From Bin125 sp026705025 (GTDB lineage: Bacteria > Chloroflexota > Dehalococcoidia > Bin125): a stretch of 64,000 nt of DNA. The translations under genes were made by a program, and so were the position numbers. The notes beneath the pieces are model-generated. The model ran no database searches. It saw nothing but the letters and a program-made list of their open reading frames with translations, and was not told the DNA's origin. Every line of letters starts with the position of its first letter. The stretch's first letter is position 1. Below are positions 8,732 to 16,618 of this stretch, piece after piece. The stretch lies in contig JAPPBN010000045.1 in assembly GCA_026705025.1 (NCBI GenBank), forward strand, positions 124,001-188,000, given 5' to 3'.

Positions 8732-9052
8732 CTAGTCCTCGTTGCCCGTGGAGCGGTCCCAGGCGAACATCAGAATCAGGATGAACGTCACCAGCACAAT
8801 GAACGGCGCCAGGAGAATGGAGAACTCGTACCACTCCTCGCGGTCGAAGTTGTTGACGCCGGTGCCGCCCTCGTCCGGCGCGGCCTGCTGCGGCATCGAG
8901 AGTTCCGATTGTGTCTGCGCTGCGTCAGCGGCGAGCAGATCGCCGCTGTCACTGAACAGCGGCTGAATCGCAGAGATGGCGACCAGGGCCAGCGCAGCGG
9001 CGAGCGAGAGACGCGCCATCGGCTTGATGATTGCTCTCAGTACCTCTCGCAT
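8732..9052 (-). CDS. Small membrane protein, function unknown
   Basis: The protein has 106 residues. Residues 12-32 (MARLSLAAALALVAISAI...) look like a signal peptide or first membrane segment. The middle is Gln/Ala-rich and polar. Residues about 75-98 (FSILLAPFIVLVTFILILMFAW) form a clear transmembrane helix, with a short acidic tail. GGAGGGG lies 7 nt before the ATG, one of the best ribosome sites in the window, which supports a real gene despite no recognised family. It is first in a minus-strand run leading into the CinA-like gene and the hydrolase. Confidence 0.7.
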   Translation of the reverse strand: MREVLRAIIKPMARLSLAAALALVAISAIQPLFSDSGDLLAADAAQTQSELSMPQQAAPDEGGTGVNNFDREEWYEFSILLAPFIVLVTFILILMFAWDRSTGNED

Positions 9053-9099
9053 GGCCGTCCCCTCCGTTGTCTCGCCCTCAGCGGCTGTGACTATGTAGG

Positions 9100-10410
9100 T
9101 TATTCCAGCGCGCCCTCACGCGCGAGGGCGTCGATTCGCTCCTGGTCGTAACCCAGCATCCGCCCGAGCACGTAGTCGGTGTCCTCGCCCAGGCGGGGCG
9201 CAGGCGACACGATCTCGGCGGGAGTCTCCGAGAGTTTCCACGGCGGCGGCAACACCTGGCGCAAGCGCGTTTCCGGCGGCCTCACGCTGACTGCTCCGCC
9301 GCGCTCCCGGAAGTTCTGGGAATGGTGGATGTCGCTGCCCCAGACCGATGCCGCGGCCGGCACTCCAGCGGCACGAAGCGCCTCCGCGGTCTCGACCGCC
9401 GACTGTTCAGATGTCCACGCTTCGATCATCGGCTTCAACTCGGTGCGGTGTTTCCAACGCTTGAGCCCAGTGCGAAAACGCGGGTCCTCGCGGAGATGGT
9501 CGAGACCGCTGCATTCGCAGAGCGAGTTCCAGTCTTCGTCCGAACGGCAGGCGATCGCGATCCAGCCGCTCCTCGCGCCCTTGTGGCCGTCGGTGTAGGC
9601 CTCAGGCGCGCGCATCGAGGCGCAGCGGAACACATCGTGCGGTGCATACGCCCGGTGACCATTGCCGATGCGGTCGCCATCGCGGCCAAGCAGGTCAACG
9701 TGCAGGAACTCTTCCGCGATGTGCATACCGATCGCCTCGGAGGACGACGCGTCGATGAACTGTCCTCGCCCGGTCCTGGCGTGGTAGTGGAATCCGGCGA
9801 GCATCGCCATGGCGGCGGTAGTGCCGGCGCGCAGGTCGATCGAGCCGCCCATCATCACGGGCGGCTCCTGCGGCTCGCCCGAGAGATAGGACAGCCCGCT
9901 GAGCGCGGCAAAGGTGGGCGCATAACCGGTGTAGTTGCGCTCCGGGCCGGTCGCACCGAGCGCCGACGCCGAGACCATCACAATCGCCGGATTGACTTCG
10001 CGCAAATCGTCATAGCCGAGCCCGAGCTTCTCGAGAATGCCAGGCCTGAAGTTGTCGATCGCGCCGTCGGCGGTGCGGGCGAGATCGCGGATGACCTGCT
10101 TCGCGCCTTCCGTTTTCAGATTGAGTTGGATCGAGTACTTGTTGAGGTTGACCTCATTGAACATCGGCGCCTGGTTGACGCCGCCCGTGAACGAACCCAT
10201 CGCCAACGATCGCTGACGCGAGTGATCGATCCGGGTCGCCGACTCAATCTTGATTAGTTCCGCACCCAGCAACGCGAGTTGCATGGCGCCGTACGGTCCG
10301 GCCCAGGCCCAGGTGAAGTCGATGATCCGCTTGCCTGAAAGCGGCCCTGGTCGATTGGCCGCTTGCAGCAGTCCGTGGTGTCCGTTGCTGCCGTTCGTCG
10401 TGGTGGTCAT
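9100..10410 (-). CDS. Family III (CaiB/BaiF) CoA-transferase, Asp-bearing subunit of pair 1
   Basis: The protein has 436 residues. The N-terminal Rossmann-like region (about 18-60) carries FTWAWAGPYGAMQLALLGAE and the conserved IKIES. The catalytic Asp expected in this family is present in GGSIDLRAG near residue 195. The family moves CoA between carboxylic acids through an aspartyl-CoA thioester. Its ATG overlaps the TGA of the upstream transferase by one base (TGATG), so the two are translationally coupled. The partner lacks the Asp, suggesting a heterodimer like the benzylsuccinate or malate CoA-transferases. The substrate is unknown. Stop is at 9100, 47 nt before the small membrane protein gene. 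Confidence 0.92.
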   Translation of the reverse strand: MTTTTNGSNGHHGLLQAANRPGPLSGKRIIDFTWAWAGPYGAMQLALLGAELIKIESATRIDHSRQRSLAMGSFTGGVNQAPMFNEVNLNKYSIQLNLKTEGAKQVIRDLARTADGAIDNFRPGILEKLGLGYDDLREVNPAIVMVSASALGATGPERNYTGYAPTFAALSGLSYLSGEPQEPPVMMGGSIDLRAGTTAAMAMLAGFHYHARTGRGQFIDASSSEAIGMHIAEEFLHVDLLGRDGDRIGNGHRAYAPHDVFRCASMRAPEAYTDGHKGARSGWIAIACRSDEDWNSLCECSGLDHLREDPRFRTGLKRWKHRTELKPMIEAWTSEQSAVETAEALRAAGVPAAASVWGSDIHHSQNFRERGGAVSVRPPETRLRQVLPPPWKLSETPAEIVSPAPRLGEDTDYVLGRMLGYDQERIDALAREGALE

Positions 10411-11654
10411 CAGATGACTCCGGCTCGTCTGGCCTGGGCAGGGCTCCAGGGCGAGAGATACTGGGTGGTGACTTCAGCTGTCGAAGAACCGAGCAGCGGC
10501 GCAGCAGTTCTCGCGGCGCGCTGCACGCCGTCCCAGCGTGCGGCAAACTGCGGATAGCGAGCGCTGTCGGCAACCGGATGTTCGAGGCGGTCAAAGAACT
10601 CGCGCACCTCCATCTGCTCCGAGTTCATCACTTCCGACGGTCGCAAGACGGGCCCAGCCGGCGCACTGTTTTCCTGCAGCGCGCGAAACACCTCGTCGCG
10701 AGTGCGAGCGCCGGCCCACTGTTCAATCGCATCCCCCGCTTCCTCGCCCAGCTGTAGTCGATCAATCAGGCTGCCGTCCGCATCAAATGCCCACTCCGGA
10801 TCGCCCATCGACTTGATCAGCCCCGCCCATTGGTGGGATTGCGGTGTCACCGCGATCAGGTGGCCATCCGCGCACTCCAGCCGGCCGCCGAAAGCGCTGC
10901 CGCCCTTGGTCGGCGGCCGCGCCGGAGGCCCTCCATCATTGTGAGCGATCGAGATGTCGACCCGATCCATGTTCATCATCGCCTCGGTCGAAGCGACATC
11001 GACGATCTGGCCATGACCAAAACGCTCGCGGGCGATCAGCGCCGACCATACCGCCAGCGCCAGTGCCATTCCGCCGTCCGCCTCGTGGACTTTGGCGCCG
11101 GCCATCAACGGAGCTCCCGTGTCGGCGCCCAGGTTGCGTCGGACCCCCGCCGCCGAGCCGGACGCGTGCGCTCGGGTCAGTGCCGTCGACGGCCACTCCG
11201 CCGCGCCGCCGACCAGGCCGAACGGCGTCACGGCTGCGATGATCAGCTGCGGATACCGGTCCCGCAGGTCATCCGGGTTGAGATCGAGTTCGAACAAATC
11301 AGCCGGCGTGCGATCGGTGACGAACACATCTGCGCTGCCGACAAGCCGCTGTAGCAACCGCCGTCCCGAGGCTGTGTCCAGGTCGAGGATCACGCTGCGT
11401 TTGGACGTGTTGTACGCCAACCACGAAGTAGACGTCTCCCGATGTGGAGCGGGCTCGGCGAACGGAGCCATTCGACGCGAGACGTCCCCGCGGGGTGGCT
11501 CAATCTTGATCGTCTTCGCTCCTGCATCTGCGAGCAGCCTCGAGGCAAACGGACCGGCGATCTCTTCAGCCAACTCGACCACGAGCAGGCCATCCAGCAG
11601 CGGCGGCCCGAGTTCTTCGTCGGCGTCGAGGGGTTCTGCAGAGCGCGTGGACAT
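10410..11654 (-). CDS. Family III CoA-transferase, Asp-lacking subunit of pair 1
   Basis: The protein has 414 residues. It opens with PLLDGLLVVELAEEIAGPFASRLLADAGA, the usual family start, and has TIKIEPPRGD. At the catalytic position the sequence reads GAKVHEADGGMAL; aligned by the following GG, a Glu replaces the Asp. It may therefore be a structural or CoA-binding partner for the gene overlapping its stop. No Shine-Dalgarno is present; TAGACT sits 8 nt before the ATG in the divergent promoter region, so the message is probably leaderless. Closest relative inside the window appears to be the first gene of the opposing pair, which shares the VxELAExIxGP start. Confidence 0.9.
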   Translation of the reverse strand: MSTRSAEPLDADEELGPPLLDGLLVVELAEEIAGPFASRLLADAGAKTIKIEPPRGDVSRRMAPFAEPAPHRETSTSWLAYNTSKRSVILDLDTASGRRLLQRLVGSADVFVTDRTPADLFELDLNPDDLRDRYPQLIIAAVTPFGLVGGAAEWPSTALTRAHASGSAAGVRRNLGADTGAPLMAGAKVHEADGGMALALAVWSALIARERFGHGQIVDVASTEAMMNMDRVDISIAHNDGGPPARPPTKGGSAFGGRLECADGHLIAVTPQSHQWAGLIKSMGDPEWAFDADGSLIDRLQLGEEAGDAIEQWAGARTRDEVFRALQENSAPAGPVLRPSEVMNSEQMEVREFFDRLEHPVADSARYPQFAARWDGVQRAARTAAPLLGSSTAEVTTQYLSPWSPAQARRAGVI

Positions 11655-11661
11655 TCACCGA

Positions 11662-11696
11662 CAGTCTAGAACGCAGTGCGACCTGCTCATAGACTG
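11662..11696. promoter_or_regulatory. Symmetric divergent leaderless promoter of the two CoA-transferase operons
   Basis: The 48 nt between the divergent starts (11654 and 11703) hold a perfect inverted repeat: CAGTCTA (11662-11668) and TAGACTG (11690-11696). Read outward, each arm gives TAGACT, a TAnnnT -10 box, 8 nt before the minus ATG and 7 nt before the plus ATG. Neither start has a Shine-Dalgarno. The repeat may serve both as twin -10 elements and as a single operator. Confidence 0.65.
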
Positions 11697-11702
11697 CCTG
11701 CG

Positions 11703-12917
11703 ATGAGCGAGCACGAACAGGACCCGCCGGACATCGCACTCCCGTACGAAGGCGTGCGGGTGCTGGAACTGGCCGAGGGGATCTCCGGACCCTATGCCGG
11801 CCGCTGGCTGGCCGCCCTGGGCGCCGACGTGATCAAGATCGAACGAACCACGGGCGATCCTTCCAGAGCGTTCGGTCCCTGGCCCGACGATCTTCCGGAC
11901 GACGAAACCAGCGGACTCTTTCTCTATCTCAACGGCGACAAGCGCTCCATCACCCTGAATCTGGAAACCTCCGACGGTCGCGAGATCCTGCGCGAGCTTG
12001 CCGCCTCGGCCGAGATCGTGATCGAGTCGTTCGAACCGGGCTACCTGGCCGAGCGCGGGCTCGGCTACGACGAGCTGTCGAACGACCACCCGGCGCTCGT
12101 GATGCTCTCGATCACTCCGTTCGGCCAGAGCGGCCCAAACGCAAACCTGCCCGCGACCGAACTGACGCTCTATGCCTCGTGCGGGCAAATGTGGATCACC
12201 GGGCATCCCGACCGTTCGCCGCTCAAGAACGGAGGTTCACAGCCGTCGTATCAAGCTGGGCTGAATGCGTTCTCGGCGATCGCCAGCGCCTTCTACGGTG
12301 CCATAATGCACGAACAGGGCTCCTACATCGACCTCTCGGTGCAGGAAACCTACGCCGCCATGGCCGAGGCGTTCCACAACCGTGCAGCTCAGTTGGGCAT
12401 CGAAACTCAACGGTCAGGCAACAATCTGAACGCGCTGTGGGGCGTCTACGAGTTGTCCGACGGCTACGGCGGGATCTGCGCGCTGCCGCGCAACTATCCG
12501 GCGTTCGCAAACGCAGTGGGGCTGCCGGAACTGCAAGAGGAGCGTTTTGCCGACGCCGGCCAACGGTTGATCAACAACGACGAGTTGATGGCGCTCATGT
12601 TCGGCTGGTTCATCGGTCAGACACGACAGGGGCTGATGGAGCTGGGGATCGAACATCGCGTGCCGTTCGGGTACGTGGCGACCTTTGAGGATCTGGCCAA
12701 CTCCGAGCACCTTCACAGTCGTGCCTTCTTTGCCCAGCACGACGACGATCGCGCCGGCAGCCTGACGTATCCGGGCCGGCTGTGGCTGGGCAGCGGGCAC
12801 GACTGGAAGATGGGCCGCGCCCCGCTCCTGGGCGAGCACAACATGGAGATCATCCACGGCGAACTTGGCTACGAACGCGAGGACCTGGTCCGGCTCCGGG
12901 AATTGGATGCGATCTGA
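11703..12917 (+). CDS. Family III CoA-transferase, Asp-lacking subunit of pair 2
   Basis: The protein has 404 residues. It begins MSEHEQDPPD and then VRVLELAEGISGPYAGRWLA, with VIKIERTTGDPSRAF. At the catalytic position it reads GGSQPSYQAGLNA, with Ser where Asp is needed, so it probably cannot form the aspartyl thioester alone. I chose ATG 11703 because TAGACT lies 7 nt upstream (leaderless) and because the 9 residues of the longer frame would run through the promoter box. Its TGA overlaps the next ATG by one base (TGATG). Confidence 0.9.
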   Translation: MSEHEQDPPDIALPYEGVRVLELAEGISGPYAGRWLAALGADVIKIERTTGDPSRAFGPWPDDLPDDETSGLFLYLNGDKRSITLNLETSDGREILRELAASAEIVIESFEPGYLAERGLGYDELSNDHPALVMLSITPFGQSGPNANLPATELTLYASCGQMWITGHPDRSPLKNGGSQPSYQAGLNAFSAIASAFYGAIMHEQGSYIDLSVQETYAAMAEAFHNRAAQLGIETQRSGNNLNALWGVYELSDGYGGICALPRNYPAFANAVGLPELQEERFADAGQRLINNDELMALMFGWFIGQTRQGLMELGIEHRVPFGYVATFEDLANSEHLHSRAFFAQHDDDRAGSLTYPGRLWLGSGHDWKMGRAPLLGEHNMEIIHGELGYEREDLVRLRELDAI

Positions 12918-14203
12918 TGTTTGATCCCGGCCGTCCGCTGAGCGGCGTCCGCGTCGCCGACCTGACCATGATCTGGGCGGGCCCGTACGCCGCCAAAATT
13001 CTGGCCGACCAGGGCGCCGAAGTGATCAAGATCGAGTCGCCTCGCGCATGGGACAACATTCGCACGCTGCTCCCGCCGCCAGTCGCGCCGGGCGAGCATT
13101 GGTGGAACACCAACTTCTACCTGCACGAGTACAGCCGCAACAAGAAGTCACTAACGCTCGATCTGGCCTCTGATGAGGGCAAGGCGGTCTTCGCCAGGTT
13201 GCTCGAACACTGCGACGTGGTCATCGAGAACTATCGCACCGACGTGATGGACAACCTGGGCCTGACATACGACTGGCTCAAGGAGCAGAAGGAAGACATC
13301 ATCGTCGTCGGCATGGCTGGATTCGGCAAGACCGGTCCGGAGAAGGACGCCGTTGGCTACGGACCGATCATCGAGATGATGAGCGGAATGACGTCCACCT
13401 CGGGCTACGGCGACGACGGGGTGCCCTACAAGAGCGGCATCTCTTACGGCGACCCGATTGCCGGCATCTGCGCCTCGGCCGCCGTCGCGACGGCCTTGAT
13501 CCAGCGCAAGCGAACAGGCAAGGGTCAATACATCGACCTGGCCCAGCGAGAGGTGATGTCGACGCTGCTCGGCGAGTTCTACATGGACTGGTCGATGAAC
13601 CAGCGTCTGCCCGAGCACATGGGCACGGGACACGACTGGATGGCCCCGCACAACGTCTATCCCTGCGCCGGCGACGATGACTGGATTGCAATCTGTGTGC
13701 GAACCGACGCCGAATGGGAAGGTCTGAAGCGCGCGATGGGATCGCCCGACTGGGCAGAGCGGACGGAGTTCTCCGACCAGATTCTGCGCTGGGAACATCG
13801 CTCCCAGCTCGACGAACTGGTCAGCGGCTGGACCGCCGCAAGCTCGAAGATCGATCTCTTCGCCGCGCTCCACGCCGAGCAGATACCGTCGTCGCCGGTC
13901 TGGAAGATGCTCGAACTCCAGCGCGAACCACACCTCAAGGCGCGCGGCTTCTACGAGCCGCTGCGTCATCCCGAGGTGGGCATCTGGTCGGTCCACGGCT
14001 GGCTCTGGCGAGCCGACGGCGCCGGTCCCTGCATTGTTGCCCCCGCGCCCGACTTCGGCCAGCACAACGCCGAGATTCTTGGCGGCCTGTTGGAGATGTC
14101 CGAAGACGACCAGTCGGCACTGGAAGCGGCCGGCGTCACCGCGACGCGGCCCGAAGGCGTGCCGCTCGCCTCAGAGATGCCGCCTACGCCTTCGATGCTC
14201 TGA
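12917..14203 (+). CDS. Family III CoA-transferase, Asp-bearing subunit of pair 2
   Basis: The protein has 428 residues starting MFDPGRPLSGVRVADLTMIW and then AGPYAAKILADQGAEVIKIES. The catalytic Asp is present in SGISYGDPIAGI. The start at 12917 is fixed by the one-base TGATG overlap with the upstream gene; the longer frame is just upstream coding sequence read out of frame. It mirrors the gene at 9100-10410 in position, coupling and sequence (AWAGPYGA versus IWAGPYAA). Together with its partner it should make a heterodimeric transferase; the donor and acceptor are unknown. Its 3' end overlaps the convergent hypothetical gene by 20 nt. Confidence 0.92.
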   Translation: MFDPGRPLSGVRVADLTMIWAGPYAAKILADQGAEVIKIESPRAWDNIRTLLPPPVAPGEHWWNTNFYLHEYSRNKKSLTLDLASDEGKAVFARLLEHCDVVIENYRTDVMDNLGLTYDWLKEQKEDIIVVGMAGFGKTGPEKDAVGYGPIIEMMSGMTSTSGYGDDGVPYKSGISYGDPIAGICASAAVATALIQRKRTGKGQYIDLAQREVMSTLLGEFYMDWSMNQRLPEHMGTGHDWMAPHNVYPCAGDDDWIAICVRTDAEWEGLKRAMGSPDWAERTEFSDQILRWEHRSQLDELVSGWTAASSKIDLFAALHAEQIPSSPVWKMLELQREPHLKARGFYEPLRHPEVGIWSVHGWLWRADGAGPCIVAPAPDFGQHNAEILGGLLEMSEDDQSALEAAGVTATRPEGVPLASEMPPTPSML

Positions 14204-14666
14204 CGATCTCCGCACTGAGCAACGCTTCGCTGAACCGCTGCACGTGCTCGTCCACGGTCTCGCCGACCGCCTGGGTCCAGCCGTCGGACTGTTCGAATCG
14301 CTTGCTGATCTCGACGATGTCGTCATGCCAGTGCCATGATTTATCGATCGGCGCCGGCAGACCCATCCGCAACGGACGCTCGTCGTCGGGCAGCCAGAAG
14401 TAGGCGTACCAGCCGTGCCGCCGGATGATGCCCGCCTGCATCAGCAGCGCATAGGTCGTTCGCTCGTCGGGCGAGGGATACTCGCCGTCCGGAGCGCAAC
14501 GGATCAGGAAGTTGAAGATCGAGAACTGCCCCGAGCGCTCCCCGGTCCGCAACTGGCCGATTGAACAGAGCCCGTCGGCAATCGCCAGCAACCGCGCTGC
14601 CTGTTCGTGCGGCAGCCGCGCTTCCTCAAGCGTGGTTGGTAGTTCGCTACTGGCTGTGGAAGTCAT
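14184..14666 (-). CDS. Conserved-looking hypothetical protein
   Basis: The protein has 160 residues with no family I recognise. It is soluble, with an N-terminal helical stretch (LPHEQAARLLAIADGLCSIGQL), a Trp/Tyr-rich middle (RHGWYAYFWLPDDERPL, DKSWHWHDDIVEISKRF) and a C-terminal helix. The ATG lies inside the end of the enoyl-CoA hydratase gene (20-nt overlap), so it is probably translated from the same message. The 3' end overlaps the convergent CoA-transferase gene by 20 nt. Its position suggests a role linked to the hydratase, but that is inference. Confidence 0.65.
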   Translation of the reverse strand: MTSTASSELPTTLEEARLPHEQAARLLAIADGLCSIGQLRTGERSGQFSIFNFLIRCAPDGEYPSPDERTTYALLMQAGIIRRHGWYAYFWLPDDERPLRMGLPAPIDKSWHWHDDIVEISKRFEQSDGWTQAVGETVDEHVQRFSEALLSAEIVRASKA

Positions 14667-15450
14667 CGAGTGTGGCCCGAAGTCCGCGCTCTTTCAGCGA
14701 TCGATTCATTTCCAACACCGGCGTGGTGAAGTGGGCGATCGCGTCGATCTCGACGCCGCCCATCAGGGCCTCGCGGAATCCGCGGACCTCCTGGGTGCGG
14801 TTGATCGCCTTCTTCTGCAGGACCAGGATCTCCTTGGGCGTCTTGGCGACCAACTCGACATAATCGTCGACGAACCTGTCCAACTCATCCGGCGGCAGCG
14901 CGCGATTGAACAGACCGATCTCGGCAGCCTCCTTGCCCGAGATCATGCTGCCGACGGGAAAAAAGAACTCCTTGGCCCGCTTCGCGCCGACCTGCCACGC
15001 CCAGAACGAGGCCACGAATCCTGCGCCCAGCGGCAACTGCGGAGCGCCCACCCGGGCGTCCTCTGCAGCGAACGTGACGTCGCAGATCATCGCCAGTTGC
15101 GTCCCGCCCGCGAGACAGTGTCCATGCACCTTGGCGATCACCGGTAGTCGAAGATCCCAGATCCGCAGCCAGTTGCGGTTCAACTCCTCCAGTCCATCGC
15201 GGTCTCGCGAGATCGCCGACGACTGTTCCGCGGCAACGCCTGAACCTCCGCTCAGGTCATATCCAGCGCTAAACGCGCGCCCGGCGCCGCAGACCAGCGC
15301 GACATGGACTGAATCGTCTCGCTCTGCTTCCTCGAGCGCTTCGACCAGTTCGCGCTGAAGCTGCCGCGAAATCGCGTTGAGTTTCTCAGGTCGGTTCAGC
15401 GTGATTCGCGCGACTCTGCCGACGTGGTCGATAGCAATGGTCTCGGGCAT
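14647..15450 (-). CDS. Enoyl-CoA hydratase/isomerase family protein
   Basis: The protein has 267 residues. Crotonase features are RITLNRPEKLNAIS near the N-terminus, the oxyanion segment AGRAFSAGYDLSGGSG (about 60-75), and HCLAGGTQLAMICDVTFAAEDARVG (about 105-130). It should hydrate or isomerise an enoyl-CoA. At the second oxyanion loop it has CLAGGTQLA, and after DARVGAPQLPLG the usual catalytic Glu is not obvious, so the exact reaction is open. The start at 15450 is preceded by GGAG with a 9-nt spacer; the longer frame adds 33 residues unlike the family. Confidence 0.88.
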   Translation of the reverse strand: MPETIAIDHVGRVARITLNRPEKLNAISRQLQRELVEALEEAERDDSVHVALVCGAGRAFSAGYDLSGGSGVAAEQSSAISRDRDGLEELNRNWLRIWDLRLPVIAKVHGHCLAGGTQLAMICDVTFAAEDARVGAPQLPLGAGFVASFWAWQVGAKRAKEFFFPVGSMISGKEAAEIGLFNRALPPDELDRFVDDYVELVAKTPKEILVLQKKAINRTQEVRGFREALMGGVEIDAIAHFTTPVLEMNRSLKERGLRATLDDFHSQ

Positions 15451-15521
15451 GTCGGTGTCTCCGGCTGCGGGCTCGACTAGTCCAGACAGGGTATTCGCTT
15501 GCCTGGTGAGGCACATCTGTT

Positions 15522-15535
15522 CTATCGTCCGATAG
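15522..15535. promoter_or_regulatory. Palindrome, candidate operator
   Basis: CTATCG-TC-CGATAG is a perfect 6-2-6 inverted repeat. The flanks GTT and GAAC extend it imperfectly. It lies between the hydratase start and the Crp/Fnr regulator. It does not match TGTGA-N6-TCACA or TTGAT-N4-ATCAA, so a TetR- or other-family regulator is as likely as the neighbour. Confidence 0.45.
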
Positions 15536-15564
15536 GAACGTATGTACAAAGAACGGATTGTTTC

Positions 15565-15762
15565 ATGATCGCTGTGACCATCTTGATGCTGGCTGTCTCG
15601 ATCTGGTTGCTCTGGGAATGGAGGACCGGGGCGCTGTCACCCGACGCACCACGCTCCGGACGCAGACACTCGGCGGCGGCGGCCAGTGTGCGTTCGCTGC
15701 CGACCTCAGCGGCCCTGAATGCCGATGCGGTCGTCGTCGCGAGGATGGACCCGAGACCCTGA
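15565..15762 (+). CDS. Possible small single-pass membrane protein
   Basis: The frame encodes 65 residues: a strong hydrophobic helix at 1-19 (MIAVTILMLAVSIWLLWEW) and then a polar Arg/Ser/Ala-rich tail. There is no Shine-Dalgarno and no well-placed -10 box, and an alternative frame overlaps it. The hydrophobic start is the only reason to keep it; it could equally be leader sequence of the Crp/Fnr gene. Confidence 0.3.
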   Translation: MIAVTILMLAVSIWLLWEWRTGALSPDAPRSGRRHSAAAASVRSLPTSAALNADAVVVARMDPRP

Positions 15763-15836
15763 GGCTTGATCTCAAGCAGCCCTGCCAGCACATTGCGGTG
15801 AACGGTGTTGCGCCTAGACTGCTCTGGGAGCTTGTG

Positions 15837-16562
15837 ATGACAACCAGACGACCATCGGCGACTGACCGCGGCGGGGAAGCGTTGGACCTATTGCTCAACG
15901 TCGTGCTGTTCCGCGGGATGCCGCGACCCATGTTGTTGGAGCTGGCCTCCAAACTGCGACCGATTCGGTACCGCGCTCACACCGACATCTTCCATGAAGG
16001 GGATGAAGGCGCGACGCTCTACATCATCCTCAAGGGCGCCGTAAAGATCTTCATCCCGTCGTTAGACGGACGCGAGGTGGTGCTGGCGGTGCATCGCAAG
16101 TACGACCTGCTGGGCGAGATGTCGTTACTCGACGATCATCCGCGGTCGGCCTCGGCCACAACGATCGAAGACACCGAGGCAGTCAGCCTCAGTCGGCACG
16201 ACTTCCTCTCGGTACTCGATCGCCACCCCGAGGCCCAACGCGCCATCATCGATGTGCTCGTCGCTCGGTTGCGCGCCACGAACCAGTCAATCCAGGACGC
16301 GTACCTGCTCGACGTCCCGGGCCGACTCGCCCGGCGCCTGCTCGCGATCGCCGAGGAACATGGCGAGAAGACGGATGACGGCGTCGACATCGGGCTGCGC
16401 GTCTCGCAACAGGAACTGGCCAACATGATCGGCGCCTCGCGCGTCGCGGTAAACAAGCAACTGCAACAGTGGCGCAAGCAGGACATCGTCGACGTCAACC
16501 GCCAGCGGGTGACCATCCTCAATACGACGGCGCTTGAGCGAGAGTACGCCCTGTCGCAATAG
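15837..16562 (+). CDS. Crp/Fnr-family transcriptional regulator
   Basis: The protein has 241 residues. An N-terminal cyclic-nucleotide-binding fold (about 20-135) includes FRGMPRPMLLELASKL, FHEGDEGATLYIILKGAVKIF and LGEMSLLDDHPRSASA. After a dimerisation helix, the C-terminal winged helix (about 165-235) has VSQQELANMIGASRVAVNKQL as recognition region. There is no N-terminal Cys cluster, so it is not an FNR-type oxygen sensor. The segment LGEMSLLDDHPRSAS retains the Glu and Arg-Ser-Ala pattern of cAMP-type pockets, but the ligand is unproven. The start at 15837 has GGGAG with a 6-nt spacer. It is followed 56 nt later by the RraA-like gene. Confidence 0.92.
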   Translation: MTTRRPSATDRGGEALDLLLNVVLFRGMPRPMLLELASKLRPIRYRAHTDIFHEGDEGATLYIILKGAVKIFIPSLDGREVVLAVHRKYDLLGEMSLLDDHPRSASATTIEDTEAVSLSRHDFLSVLDRHPEAQRAIIDVLVARLRATNQSIQDAYLLDVPGRLARRLLAIAEEHGEKTDDGVDIGLRVSQQELANMIGASRVAVNKQLQQWRKQDIVDVNRQRVTILNTTALEREYALSQ

Positions 16563-16618
16563 TCCGCTGTTCCATCCTGCGTGCCTGCAGATCATTGTCC
16601 GAGTGTGAAGGGTGACCG

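Larger units (their letters stand above)
15451..15836. other. Intergenic region between the hydratase and the Crp/Fnr gene
   Basis: This 386-bp divergent region contains the palindrome at 15522-15535, one weak small ORF (15565-15762), and the ribosome site of the downstream regulator (GGGAG at 15826-15830). I see no other gene or terminator in it. Confidence 0.5.

Noticed and set aside
9322..10257. 311-codon open frame on the + strand
   Set aside because: It lies wholly inside the CoA-transferase gene on the minus strand, is Arg/Val/Asp-biased like other antisense frames here, and has no recognisable domain.
13151..14065. 304-codon open frame on the minus strand
   Set aside because: Antisense shadow of the Asp-bearing CoA-transferase of pair 2, with no start site or domain.
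15558..15836. N-terminal extension of the Crp/Fnr frame
   Set aside because: The 93 extra residues are Arg/Cys-rich and unlike any regulator; GGGAG with a 6-nt spacer fixes the start at 15837.
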